DNA from: Dipteris shenzhenensis
Lineage: Eukaryota > Polypodiophyta > Polypodiopsida > Gleicheniales
Strand: one strand, 5' to 3'
DNA length: 64,000 nt
Assembly (NCBI GenBank): GCA_047967505.1
Contig: CM106539.1
This document shows, piece by piece, positions 1-9,704 of the stretch (position 1 is the stretch's first letter; each line of letters begins with the position of its first letter). Position numbers and translations under genes: made by a program. The notes under the pieces are model-generated. The model saw only the letters and a list, made by a program, of their open reading frames with translations. It had not been told where the DNA came from and made no database searches.

Positions 1-1813
1 CCGAGAGCCCGCCTCATACAACACCTATAAGAACTGGGTTACAACCAGGGGATCATTTGGGCTGTCATGGCACTTTATGAGCAAGTTTCAGGCAGAGTCC
101 GAACAGGATCTGGATGGACAGACGAGATCATGAGCACTATCGGGGTCAAACAAGGGTGCCCATTATCACCTACCTTGTTTGGCCTCTACATCGACGAGCT
201 CGAGACAATGATGCAGGCAAAGGGTGGGGTAGGCTGCTCTCTCCGAGCCGCTGATCCGGATATTACTTTATGCGGATGACGTGGCTCTCTTGTCTTCCTC
301 AACAGAGGGGCTCCAGAGACACCTTGACGCACTACAGTCCTTTTGTGAGTCTCATGATTTGAAGGTCAACTTGGGTAAAACCAAGGTTATGATCTTCAAT
401 ACATCCCGAGTCGTCATGCGCGATGAGCATTTCACATTTGATGGGTCCCCTGTTGAGGTAGTGTCATCATACACTTATTTGGGGGTCGTCTTTTCCGGAC
501 CCACCTTCACCATGAGACCCGCGATGCAGGCACGCCTGAGCAGAGGATATGCTTCATTGGCTAGACTAGAGAGACAGTGCTTCCGCTCTCATTTTCAAGA
601 TCCACGGACCAAAGGGTTGCTTTTCGACTCCTTGGTCCGCCCTGCAAAGATGTATGGCAGCCCATGCCAAAGTGGGCCAGGGTGGAGCGGCTACAGGTTC
701 TGATGTTATCGCGGATGATCCGTGGTAAGCCATTTGCACCAGATCATTCGGGCGGAGTTTGGGTCACCCCCATTACAGCTAGATGCTGCATTTCAAGTCA
801 TTACATATCTGTACCGAGTCAAGGAGTATGGGGATTACACATCCGGGCGTAGCAGGATACCATTGCTAGCACTCTCCTCTTCTATGGCACTTGCAGCAGG
901 AAGAGATCAGAGGTGTTGGTATGCACGCATAGAGAGATGGTTTGCAAGACTAGGGCTCCACATGGACAGACTACCTCCTTTCCAGTACAGCATGGATGCT
1001 CCTTTCTCTCCCCTCCTATCACACGAGATCAACCAGGTTATCCGTGAGGATCTACTACAACTACACACATTCCGGACTTGGTTGGGCCGGAGTGATCTTC
1101 CAGTGAAGCTGGGCTTGTACAGAGATCACTTTCTACATATCACAGTGGAGGGTTTCATTGATCCACTAGGATACACGCAGATTCACCTACCCCACTCGTT
1201 GAGGATCTCCCTTGGGCAGTTCCGGGTCTCTCGCCGAGCAGAGCGGTTACCCAAGGAGAGGCGCATATGCACACTATGTGACATGCAGGAGGTTGAGACA
1301 GAGGAGCATTTCATCTTCAGGTGTCCTGTTTACTATGAGATCCGAGGGCGTTTCTACTACCCCTTCAGGGATAGTTATGGGATGTTGGCTCGTGTCCTCT
1401 CCTACCCAGACCAGCGATGCTTGGCTGGTTTCATTCATGAGATGATCGGACACCGCGATAGGATACTCCGAGCACGGAGACATGAGTAGACTTCTCCCTC
1501 GACTGATACCTCTCAAAGCTCTATCGCGGAGTTCTTTCAACCAGATCACATAGACCCCCACAAGGCGAGACCTCGACATGACCGTGACCGGGAGCCTGTG
1601 ACCCGGCAGCTCAGACAGAGGGTTGATTCACAAATCACACTTGGGGACATCCCCTCCTTGTTTAGGGTCGGAGCCCAATCCACGAGGGTCACAGTGGCCT
1701 TGGTTAGACGCAGAGCTACGACCAGGAGACGTACCACGACTGCACCCTTGAGGGGGCGACAACGTTCTATTGCTAACCTCATGCCTCCACTTCCACAACC
1801 TCATCCATCCTGA
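1..1813 (+). pseudogene. LINE ORF2: reverse transcriptase C-terminal part and zinc-finger tail, broken
   Basis: ORF2 of a LINE supplies the reverse transcriptase that copies the element's RNA at a nicked chromosomal target. In order one sees VPRARLIQHL (1-30, ending at an in-frame TAA where related copies have Gln), GVKQGCPLSPTLFGLYIDEL (145-204), the catalytic YADDVALLSSS (about 268-300) and LKVNLGKTKVMIFN. Near the C-terminus is a CX2CX9HX4C finger (CTLC...H...C, about 1268-1325). The frame changes at about 262 and again near 690. A TAG at 1487-1489 interrupts a frame that then stays open to 1813 (RPRHDRDREPVTRQLRQRV), so the original protein probably ran on through this codon. The copy cannot be active. 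Confidence 0.9.
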
Positions 1814-1825
1814 TGTCCTACTGCT

Positions 1826-1879
1826 GACGATGATGATGATGATGGTTATGATGATGCCGACGATGATGCTGAGATTGAT
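1826..1879 (+). repeat. (GAT)n trinucleotide tract
   Basis: Imperfect GAC/GAT codons follow the last LINE frame. If translated they give an aspartate-rich tail. The tract sits in the 3' region of the LINE just before its right edge. Confidence 0.8.
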
Positions 1880-1999
1880 ATATATAGTCGAGATATGACT
1901 ATGTTGTACTTAGGATTTAGTACTACCATTTTGCATTTTTTTGCATTCTGCATTGGTGTGGATGCTCGTTTAGTAGCTCCACTACCACAGCTCATTGTA

Positions 2000-3011
2000 T
2001 CAGGTTTCACAAACCCATCGGTCTTCCAAAGACTTTAATAAACTTCCTTTCTTTCTTTCTTTCTCCTTCTCTACCTGGGCCTTCCAGTTTTTGAATTTTT
2101 CATAAGCCTGAGACTTCTTGGCCAAGCAGAATACCCATGTCATGCGACTGAAATCATCCACAAATAAAAGAGAATGCCATGAACCTGCGAATGATTTTGT
2201 TGACATTGGGCCGCACATGTCGTAATGAACCAACTCGAGCAGCTTCTTGGCTCGTGATGAGGCCTCTTGTGGAAACTTGTCCCTGTGTGGCTTGCTTGGA
2301 GAAGCAAGTCCTGTAAACACGATCACTACCTGCAATCGGTGGAAGTCCATCCACCATCTTTGGCTTTTGCATCTTGGCGAGAGTGCCAAAATTGACGTGA
2401 CCAAACCAATCATGCCACAATTTGGATCTGCCATGGTCCCCGTGCACCAACAGAGCGTTGAGCCGATATAACCCATGCTCCTCGACTCCCTAAGCCACCA
2501 CCTTTCCATTTGCCTTGGATGTGACAGTGACTTTGTTGTTGTCGAATAAGACGATGTGTTGAGCTTGTCCATCTGAATGACATACAAAAGGTTATTGCAC
2601 AAATTCGAGAACCGGTACATACAGTACACCGGAAATCAGCTCCTCGTTTCCTGCAGTCATGATGAATGGAATACTACCAACACCCTTCATAGGGCATGTC
2701 CGGTTATCCCCCACACTAACCTTGGAATCGGGATGCATAACTTCCATGGATTTGAGCCACTCCTTGTTGGACATGTGTTTTGAAGCTCCACTGACCACGT
2801 ACTAGCCTTCCTTTCCTTCACTGATTGCATAGGCGGAGCAGTACTCGGTGATGATAAAGAGAGCACCAGTCGTGACGTTTGCCGATTCGATCTTTGGCTC
2901 CTCCTTGGATTTGGACTCCTTCTTTCGCTTAAGGTCCGCCTTCCTCTTGCGGCACTCCTTAGTGGAATGACCAAGCTTTTCACAATAGAAGCATTTCATC
3001 TGCCTCTTTTT
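2000..3011 (-). pseudogene. Copia zinc knuckle, protease and integrase N-terminus, broken
   Basis: A CCHC knuckle (CFYCEKLGHSTKEC, about 2955-2996) opens this part. The protease follows near 2790. Its active site reads VSGASKHMS where the family has DSGAS, so the catalytic Asp is lost, and a TAG stands just before it. The pre-integrase His-Cys region (LWHDWFGHVNFGTL, about 2375-2420) lacks one of its cysteines. Integrase begins with LELVHYDMCGPM and shows VDDFSRMTWVF, holding the second catalytic Asp (about 2140-2160), in another frame. The reading ends near 2000, before the catalytic Glu. The three broken elements rule out activity. Confidence 0.88.
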
Positions 3012-3793
3012 CTATGCATCCTCGGTCTTGTTGTTGTTCTTGGAGTCTTTGAACTTGCACTTGCCGGGCTTGTCCCTTGCCACAAGAGCCTTCTCCTTTG
3101 ATTGAGTAAATAGTTTTTTCCGAGCCTCTTCCTGCAATAGTAAAGGGCCAAGCTCTTCAAAGGTGAGAGGCTTGGCCCTCTGTTCTACAGTGACCGTAGT
3201 CACGAAACTCTTGAAACTGCGAGGTAGCTTGTGTAACGTCAGCAACGCTAGATGACTTGATTCTACCTTCTGACCAACTGCTGCGAGTTGGTCCCTTACC
3301 ACCTTGACTTTTGTCAGATGGTCATGAACATTGTCCCCCTCATTCATATCCTGATTGTATAGTTGATGTTAAAGAAGCAAGATATGAGATGTGTTGTCTG
3401 TTTCGTACACATCCTTCAGAATAGCCCACGCCTCTACGACGTCTCAGCCATCTGGATGTGCGGAAGAACAGAGTCCGCCATGGTCCCTATGATTAATGCT
3501 AGGGAGTGGGCATCTCTATCTTCCCAACTTTCAAGCTCCTCTCCATCTACTGGAATGAGTCTCTTCCCCTTGTTGTCCAACAGATCTTCGGGCTTTGCCT
3601 CCACTCCTGTTGTCAACTTCCACAACTTTCGAGCCACTAAATGACTCCAGATTTTCACCTTCCAGATTGGGTAGTTTGACCCATCTAGTTTCCCCGACTC
3701 TCCAAATTTCGGTATGGTGAAAGAGAGAAATCTGGGGGAGGAGGAAGGAAGAGAAGGGGCTGAAGAGGCAACAGTTGATTCCTTGTCCTCCAT
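3012..3793 (-). pseudogene. Copia gag (UBN2-type), frameshifted
   Basis: Gag forms the virus-like particle. The likely start is the ATG at 3793, opening MEDKESTVASSAPS, followed by the Copia gag N-terminal signature (KLDGSNYPIWKVKIWSHL, roughly residues 35-52). The middle gag part (NVHDHLTKVKVVRDQLAAVG, then LPRSFKSFVTTVT) lies in a different frame starting near 3347, so at least one indel occurred at about 3350-3430. A TAG at 3012-3014 separates this part from the zinc knuckle. The element-specific upstream leader contains no earlier plausible start. Confidence 0.88.
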
Positions 3794-3922
3794 CCTTGCT
3801 ATAATAGCGAACAGCAAACTGAAAAATGAATTTGCAGTAGAGAACTTGACTACGCAGCAAACCTGAGTGTTGATTGGAGTCGCCTTTTTGCTGAGGAACT
3901 CCGTCCTAGAGCTGGAAACCCC

Positions 3923-3934
3923 GCTCTGATACCA
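3923..3934 (-). other. Primer-binding site for initiator Met tRNA
   Basis: The minus strand reads TGGTATCAGAGC immediately after the LTR's terminal CA. This complements the 3' end of plant initiator methionine tRNA and is the standard minus-strand primer site of Copia elements. Confidence 0.92.
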
Positions 3935-4007
3935 TGTTGGAAAGTAGAGGACAGAATCACTCACTCCTCACACTCTCGATCGCAGTTCAAACAACATTCA
4001 AAGAGAG

Positions 4008-4050
<43 letters not shown>

Positions 4051-4601
4051 TAGCAAAACTCAGATATATTCTTCCACAATGTGTGGGCTGACAAAAGCTC
4101 AAAGGTGAGCAGTGAAACCAGCAAAGGGATGCTGTTACAAAATGGCTGAGCACTCTCCTCTCTTCCTAGCACGCTTGCCGGGTGCAAGGCAATCAATCAG
4201 TGCTGGCGATGGAGAATGAAGTGGGGGAAGGGGAGTTTATATAGGTGGGCAGCAAGTCCACAGACTGGCCGACTTGGCCAGTCGGTTTCAGCCTGCTGCA
4301 CCGACCCCTAAAGGGGCCAAAATGGCCGACCCCCTGGTCGGTTTTTGGGCCAACCTCCTGACCTATATAAGGCCCCATATGCTGGGCCTTCGGGCTGCTG
4401 CTGGCTGGTACAAGTGCTGCTGCATATGCCCCCGCATGGGCCCATGGTGCTGGTGTATCTTCCACGCAGAGTGCTGCCTCAGATCTGGCATAGATTTGTC
4501 TCCAAACAGCCAGGTACTACAGCCTCCATCCCCCTATTGTCCTCTGCCCCCTTGTCCCCTCAAATCGGGGGCTCACAGGTGGGGACAGTGACATTCTAAC
4601 A
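3935..4601 (-). repeat. 5' LTR of Copia element (667 bp)
   Basis: On the minus strand it starts TGTTAGAATG at 4601 and ends CTTTCCAACA at 3935, the canonical TG...CA ends, and is directly followed by the primer-binding site. It contains a (GA)n tract on the plus strand (about 4005-4046) and GC-rich GGCCGAC/CGACTGG repeats (about 4255-4350). No matching 3' LTR lies in the window. Confidence 0.88.
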
Positions 4602-5039
4602 GTACTATCCATTGCATTTTGAACTACGCCTTCACATGTCAACTTAATTAGCACTACCTTGTAAAGAAGATTTGAGCATAGCCCTTGAATTTGCCAACTA
4701 CTAATACTTCTTCAAAGCAAGACAATATCTCATCTTGTTTCCCCTCGAAATAAGTTTTCTTAATATCGTGAAAGTATATCTTTGGAATGGTTTCATCTCG
4801 ATCCCAAAGAGTTCTATGTGCTTGCATATCCAAAATGTCACATTGTAACATATCACCTAATGTTTCAATATCACATTGGTGATTGTCATTACGCATCTTC
4901 TCTCACCTCAATGTTAAATGACACAGGTTCATAGGATCAAGCTAAGTATTTGTCCACAAGCTACCACTTCATTGTTCCTCTATAACATGACATCTAAACC
5001 CTGTGTTAGGGTGCATACCTATTTTAGGAAAAATAGATT
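4602..5039. other. Stretch without a recognisable gene
   Basis: The DNA right of the Copia LTR is the pre-insertion target. A minus-strand open frame of 80 codons (4654-4896, containing DETIPKIYFHDIKKTYFEGK) is unlike anything I recognise and may be chance. No RNA gene or repeat stands out. Confidence 0.4.
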
Positions 5040-5400
5040 AGCAACTGGGGGCAAAAAACTAATCTCAACCCTAGAAATCCTAGACCTTAGACCCTGGTCT
5101 CTTAAGATAAAAATCTAGAAATCCTAGACCTTAGACCTTGGACTCTTAGGGTAAAACTTAGGATCTTTACCTATATCAAATCAAGCAAAAAAACATTCCC
5201 AATCCCGAATCCTAAACTCTTGACCCTAACCCTAGATCTTAGACCCTAGATCCTAAACCATAGACCTTGGACTCTAAACCCTACACCTTGGGCTCAAAAC
5301 CGTAGATCCTAAATCTTGAAGCCTAAATTATAGATCCCAAACCCCAAACCCTAGATCTGATCTTAAATCCCCTAGACCCTAGATCCTAAAACCTAAACCA
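5040..5400. repeat. Degenerate telomere-like (CCCTAGA/CCTAAAC)n array
   Basis: About 350 bp are built from variants of CCCTAGA, CCTAAAC and ACCTTAGAC. They resemble the plant telomere unit CCCTAAA but are interrupted by TTGG and GAT. The block is strand-biased for CCCTA, as expected of one tandem array that has drifted. It may be a relic interstitial telomeric block or an independent satellite. Confidence 0.6.
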
Positions 5401-5469
5401 GAAGCTGACGTTGCTTCTTTGTTACCCAATCAGCATGTTGTGGCACCACATCAGGATCATACTTGCGAT

Positions 5470-6335
5470 GCTGAGGTCTTGAATGCCTTTACTGTAAGAT
5501 AATATATGTACATATCTAAATATGCTTGAACAAATAAAATGCTTGACTTATAATATCCAATTCCAGCCCGATAGAGTTGCTCCACAAGAGCATAATCAGG
5601 ATGAATACACAGGCCAGATGGGGCACTTTGTTGGATATTATACTTTATATGCAAGAGAGCGCTCTTTCTCTGGTGTGATAGTTCTTGTAACACATACGCT
5701 TCAGCCTAATCGAGAAGGTAGATGGATTGTCATGCAATGTCTTGTACATAGGGAGATGTTTTAGTTTGCCTCAATATACGCTCCAAGTGATGCACAGGGA
5801 CAGATACATACGGATCCTCATGAGATTTTAGAGATGACCACGGACTTCCAGAAAGTTGTTTCAGACAGAGGAGGAGACCCCAGCTTCTCTTGTGGCCAAA
5901 GAGGCAGTGTGGGAGCAGGTTCCAGTGGTGGTCCCCCCGAGCCTGAGCAGATGCCTAGACGCCCCCTTTACGGAGGAGAAGCTTTGGAAGCCCTCAAGGC
6001 CCTTCCCCCGCAAAAGTGCCCTAGGAAGGATGGTTTGACTCCGACTTTCTTTTGTTTCTTCTGGGAGCATATCCGCACCCCGTACCAGCGGACTTACCAG
6101 GAGATTTTTGACACAGGCTCTCTCCTGCAGTCCATGAGGTTGGATTTGCTTACTCCCAAAAGGGGGGGGCAGGTAGGACATTCACCGATGGAGGCCGATT
6201 ACCCTTCTAGACACCGCTTTCAAGATCTTAGCCAAGGTCTTGAGTCTGAGATTGAGGCCCTACCTTCTTAATATCATCCATGACACACAAACTGGTTTTG
6301 TTCAGGAGCGCGGTATCTGCAATCCTCGCAGCATA
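5470..6335 (+). pseudogene. LINE ORF2 piece: endonuclease end joined to reverse-transcriptase start (family B)
   Basis: The first part (about 5560-5810) resembles the APE-type endonuclease of LINEs: ARERSFSGVIVLVTHTLQ, then EGRWIVMQC and FASIYAPSDAQ. After about 5834 the reverse-transcriptase N-terminal signature appears: LDAPFTEEKL in one frame, then ALEALKALPPQKCPRKDGL and FFWEHIRTPYQRTYQEIFDTG in another. IIHDTQTGFVQERGICN (about 6273-6323) is the following conserved block. The endonuclease C-terminus and linker are missing, and several frame changes and a stop (5762-5764) are present, so this is a deleted, dead copy. Confidence 0.82.
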
Positions 6336-7760
6336 GAGCATCGATATGGCAAGCCATGAAAGAGTATCCTTGGAGACATTATGCTTATATTTGTGGGGAT
6401 TTTAATATGCTCCACAGCAAGGGGATAATACCTATGGCCATACGCATATGCTAGTTTCTTAGCGTCAACATTGGACTCAGCTAGTACTTCAGCTGAGACT
6501 TGTGTTTCTATGGAAAGAAACACAAGCTTTAATCCCTGGTTAAACATTTCAGCATAATGCACAATCATCCTATCTGGCTTGCTTGGATCGTTGGTATATG
6601 TTCAATGTGCACAAATATGGTGCCTTTGTGGGGGATTATGCATATGCGCACTCCGATCAATCTCCGCTTTGGTTAAAGTTGTCTTTTCATGAGATGCAAA
6701 ATGATAGGCTACCCAATCAAAGACTTCTAACAGTTATTTGCAGCATGGGGCATAAAAGGACATGATCTCCAATGCCATTGCACCTCTTTGTGCATAGAGT
6801 CAAATAAATGTTAAATATGCATGGTCTACATTTTATCACTCGAATGCAATTCGTAATTTGTGAATATGGAAATAACGACATGTGCCATCTTAGGGAGGAT
6901 GTTGCCAAGGCTAAAAGCATCTATCAGGTTTGACTCAAATAAGTCACTTGAGGGACTTATCTCCTAGGAGGGTGCTCATCTATGACAAGCTAGGCATCTT
7001 TTACAATGTAGTGATTGCAGGAATTGGGAATCCAAAGCTACGCAAAGAGCTTTTTCAGATAAGGGCTGCTCGTCTAAGGATTTTTTCGAAAGTGTGCACC
7101 ATAAAAGACAAAGTGGAAACCTATGCCGGCTTCGAGATGCTAATGGTAACTTGACCACCTCATAGGCATAGTTAGCCAAGCTTGTGTGAGCCACTATGCC
7201 CATCACAAGATGTACTTTCGGCACGATAAGAGATTCTTTGACATGTGTCTTTAATTATGTCTCATGAATATGCCATGGAGATTGAAGCACCTTTCGCAAA
7301 GAGAGAGTTGAGTGATGCAATTTGGCAAATGAAAGTCTCCATGCTGGGACAGTCTCACTATGGGGTTTTTCCTGCCCTTTCACCTACATTGCTACATATA
7401 ATTAATTATGCTTTCCTAGAGGAAAGGAGAAAGTCTATTGATACCAGCCACATTCCCAAGCACCTTAGTGGGCCACTTAATGGAGCTTCCTTCCCTACTC
7501 TTGGTGAACAACAGAACGTTGCATCATCTATATATCTAGATGAATCCGAAAATGGAGAAGCTTTGCACTCGATGCAGGCTGTTAGTGGATAGGTGGAATC
7601 TCAGCAAATGCCAGCTAGCTGGAAAAAAGGGTTGGTCAAATTATTTCCTAAGAAGAACTTGTGTGAATCTTTTGCTGACTAGAGGCCCATTACACTTATG
7701 CTACTCATTTACAAGCTTGTTACTAAGATGGTCTTCACAAGTCTGTAGCTTCTCCAAGAA
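6336..7760 (+). pseudogene. LINE ORF2 piece: endonuclease to reverse-transcriptase start (family C)
   Basis: A second LINE starts where the previous piece stops. The parts are collinear: endonuclease YICGDFNMLHSKG (about 6390-6425), LDRWYMFNVHKYG and SDQSPLWLKLSF (about 6580-6690), then the reverse-transcriptase opening IEAPFAKRELSDAIWQMKVS (about 7275-7340). MPASWKKGLVKLFPKKN and RPITLMLLIYKLVTKMVF close it (about 7607-7740). Frames change at least three times. The copy ends in a hairpin and a CT microsatellite. The join at about 6336 with the previous piece is a chimera of two different LINEs. Confidence 0.8.
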
Positions 7761-7762
7761 AT

Positions 7763-7808
7763 AAAGAGAGATTTAAAATTGACTTCGGTCAATTTTAAAA
7801 ATCTCTCT
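7763..7808. repeat. 46-bp near-perfect hairpin
   Basis: AGAGAGATTTAAAATTGAC and its reverse complement flank a TTCG loop; the right arm has two extra A. It lies exactly between the end of the LINE piece and the CT microsatellite. Its function is unknown; it could be the end of a small foldback element. Confidence 0.75.
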
Positions 7809-7811
7809 CTT

Positions 7812-7852
<41 letters not shown>

Positions 7853-7853
7853 G
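7801..7853 (+). repeat. (CT)n microsatellite
   Basis: A CT-rich tract with a few TTT interruptions. On the minus strand it is a GA tract lying inside what would be the first intron of the O-fucosyltransferase gene. Confidence 0.9.
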
Positions 7854-7935
7854 CGCGCGTTAGTGCAATGTACCAATCAAGATATTGTGCAATTAACAAT
7901 CAAGATACTGTACTGCAAATCGTACTGCTGTTTAT

Positions 7936-7942
7936 AATTACC
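7936..7942 (-). other. Predicted splice donor of the O-fucosyltransferase exon
   Basis: The minus strand reads TTCTG|GTAATT. The exon-side bases leave a split TG- codon, matching the Cys that follows GFL-x-F in the family. This explains why the apparent frame ends two codons later in a meaningless Trp-stop. Confidence 0.75.
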
Positions 7943-8957
7943 AGAATGTCAAAAACCCATATCTTCTGAAATGCAAAGCCAAGTAATTCCTGCCCAAATA
8001 CGTCTGAATAAATCGCTCCGCTGTGGCGACGATGTAATCATGCGGCTGGAGAATAGTTTTGCATGTGTGAGCAAGAGGCCCACCTACTTGATTTACCCAT
8101 TCCGCTTCCACGTCTGCATAAAATACATCTCCAATGCCAATCACTTCATCTTCGCAAGTAAATTTCTCTATAATTTCTGCTGCAGCTCGAGGCTGAAGGG
8201 GAATATCTGCTTCACCTGGCCACACGTCGTCCTTTTTACCCCACGATATTCCCACTTTTTTCAGCTTTTCCTCGTGCTCTGCATCCAAGTAGCAACCGTG
8301 CATGTAACACAGGAAGCGATCAACATGAAGATGTCCGTGGCGATGATCATTGAAGTCGTCAAATGTGATCAGAGTGTGGTTTCCACCCAAACAGTTTTGA
8401 ATGTGTGATATATTCAGCACTCGCTCATAACTGTAATCTACCTTCGGACTGGGCAGAATGAGCGTGCGTCCAAGTAGCGCAGCAACAAACATATGCTTCT
8501 CAATGCAAAGCAAGTGATTTGAGAACTGCCCAGATGTGCATACAGCAAGGAGATATCTGTTGGATTTCGGCTTCCACGCGAGTCCCTCCTTCAGCTTGTA
8601 CTTTTTGGTGTTAACTGCACGGCAGCTAGGTGTGTGTGTTCCACACGAGCCAATGCTGACGTTCTGAAACGGTGATAGCAATACTTGTTGGACCTCCTTA
8701 TTCAATCTGATTTGGGACACGATCTCACCCCTCAAGGCTTCTCCTTCGCTCGAATTGGAGGTTGCGTTCCAAAGACGAAGCAAGCCTTCAGCCTGTTGCT
8801 GAAGTAATGCGAGGGATCGCTGCTCCGCGGCCATCATTTCTGTTTGTTTCAGACTGGGAGCTGCAAATTTGAACCATCCTGGTGAATCTAAAGTTACGTA
8901 TATGATAAACAAACCGAGCAGCAGGACAGGAAGGAAAAGCAAGTGGCGCTTCTCCAT
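7942..8957 (-). CDS. O-fucosyltransferase family protein, first exon (copy A)
   Basis: The family transfers fucose from GDP-fucose to protein or glycan acceptors in the Golgi. The open frame has 339 codons. It begins MEKRHLLFLPVLLLGLFIIY, a short cytoplasmic tail followed by one hydrophobic signal anchor (about residues 5-22), as in type II Golgi enzymes. A coiled stalk follows. From about residue 130 the catalytic domain shows RYLLAVCTSGQFSNHLLCIE, GRTLILPSPKVDYSYERVL, then GIGDVFYADVEAEWV. The nucleotide-sugar binding motif ALHFRRYGFLTF ends the exon. The ATG has an ATCCATGG context. The frame should leave at a GT donor at 7940-7941, splitting a Cys codon (TG|y); family members have Cys at that point. 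The second half of the enzyme is not found in the remaining 7.9 kb, so the gene has a long intron or is truncated. Confidence 0.88.
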
Positions 8958-9088
8958 GGATATCAGAGACCTTCGAGCTCACAATGCTCTCACAGTGACT
9001 GTGGGATTTTACCGTTCTCGGGGTAGTCCTTCTATACTCATCAATGAGTGTAAAATTTTACCGATAAAAATGTCTTGTTGATCGCATT

Positions 9089-9162
9089 GAGTCTTTAATC
9101 TGCGATTAGTGCATCAGATTTCTTTGAGTCTTTAATCTGCGATTAGTGCATCAGATTTCTAA
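9089..9162 (+). repeat. 37-bp tandem duplication in the upstream region of copy A
   Basis: GAGTCTTTAATCTGCGATTA plus the following 17 bases occur twice head to tail (starts 9089 and 9126). Copies B and C have one unit. Confidence 0.9.
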
Positions 9163-9672
9163 AACATATGGATTTGGAGGTCTTGGGAGGAAATATAGAG
9201 GTTCGGGGGAGCTCCAGGGCAAGAGGGAGGTTTGGAAGAGAAGGAGAATGCTGGAGCAGACCACGTGGAGATGGCAAATTGCAAGGGCAGGGGGCGCAGA
9301 GGGGCAGACTGCAAGACGCACAACGTGGAGGAGGGAGGGAGAGCATCCGTGGAGTCGCCATGTGGCGTCGCCAGCAGGACAAAGCACGAAGGTGGTGCAC
9401 CACGTCGCGAAGCCAGAGTCCAGAGTGGCAGCGGGATGGTGACGTGGCCTATCAGAGGACAGACCGTTGCGCGGCCAGCAGTGCCACATGGCACGAGACT
9501 CAGGATGCAATAACCACATGGCAGCCGCTGCCGTCAGCCGGGATCAAAGCACTCACACATCAGCTAGCCACGCGGCGCCACGTTGGCTTGCGACACGATG
9601 AAGACAGGCAGGGGGTGAGAGAGCGCTACTGGTAGCGCGCGGGTCTCGGGTCTCATTGCCACATGGCGGCGC

Positions 9673-9704
9673 GCGCGGGACAGTCTGCGCAGACTGTCCC
9701 GCGC
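9673..9704. repeat. Perfect 32-bp palindrome
   Basis: GCGCGGGACAGTCTGC is followed with no spacer by its exact reverse complement. Further CTGCGCAG palindromes follow at about 9704-9750. Copies B and C of the module lack the palindrome. Confidence 0.95.

Larger units (their letters stand above)
1..1990 (+). mobile_element. LINE (non-LTR retrotransposon), 5'-truncated, family A
   Basis: The left window edge cuts into the reverse-transcriptase domain of a LINE. The rest of ORF2 and a short 3' tail follow until about 1990, where a minus-strand Copia element begins. No poly-A tail is visible at the junction, so the 3' end may have been lost. The minus-strand LINE at 36.2-39.1 kb belongs to the same family: both share the block reading GCPLSPTLFGLYID and the block SSxEGLQRHL after the catalytic site. 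Element type is certain; exact ends are not. Confidence 0.9.
1998..4601 (-). mobile_element. Ty1/Copia retrotransposon, truncated in integrase
   Basis: Read on the minus strand, the order is 5' LTR (4601 to 3935), primer-binding site, gag, zinc knuckle, protease and the start of integrase. The copy stops near 2000, so most of integrase, the reverse transcriptase/RNase H and the 3' LTR are absent. The gag-protease-integrase order defines the Copia group. Without a 3' LTR no target-site duplication can be checked. The left edge joins directly to the 3' region of the LINE, which suggests a deletion or insertion breakpoint there. Confidence 0.92.

Noticed and set aside
3923-3934. tRNA gene candidates at GCTCTGATACCA words (also 46027, 63146)
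   Set aside because: Only the 12 bases complementary to the tRNA 3' end are present, next to LTR ends; no cloverleaf can be formed.
8788-8982. Minus-strand frame starting MSSKVSDIHGEAPLAF, also at 13173 and 23678
   Set aside because: It is another reading frame of the O-fucosyltransferase exon start, repeated because the exon is repeated.
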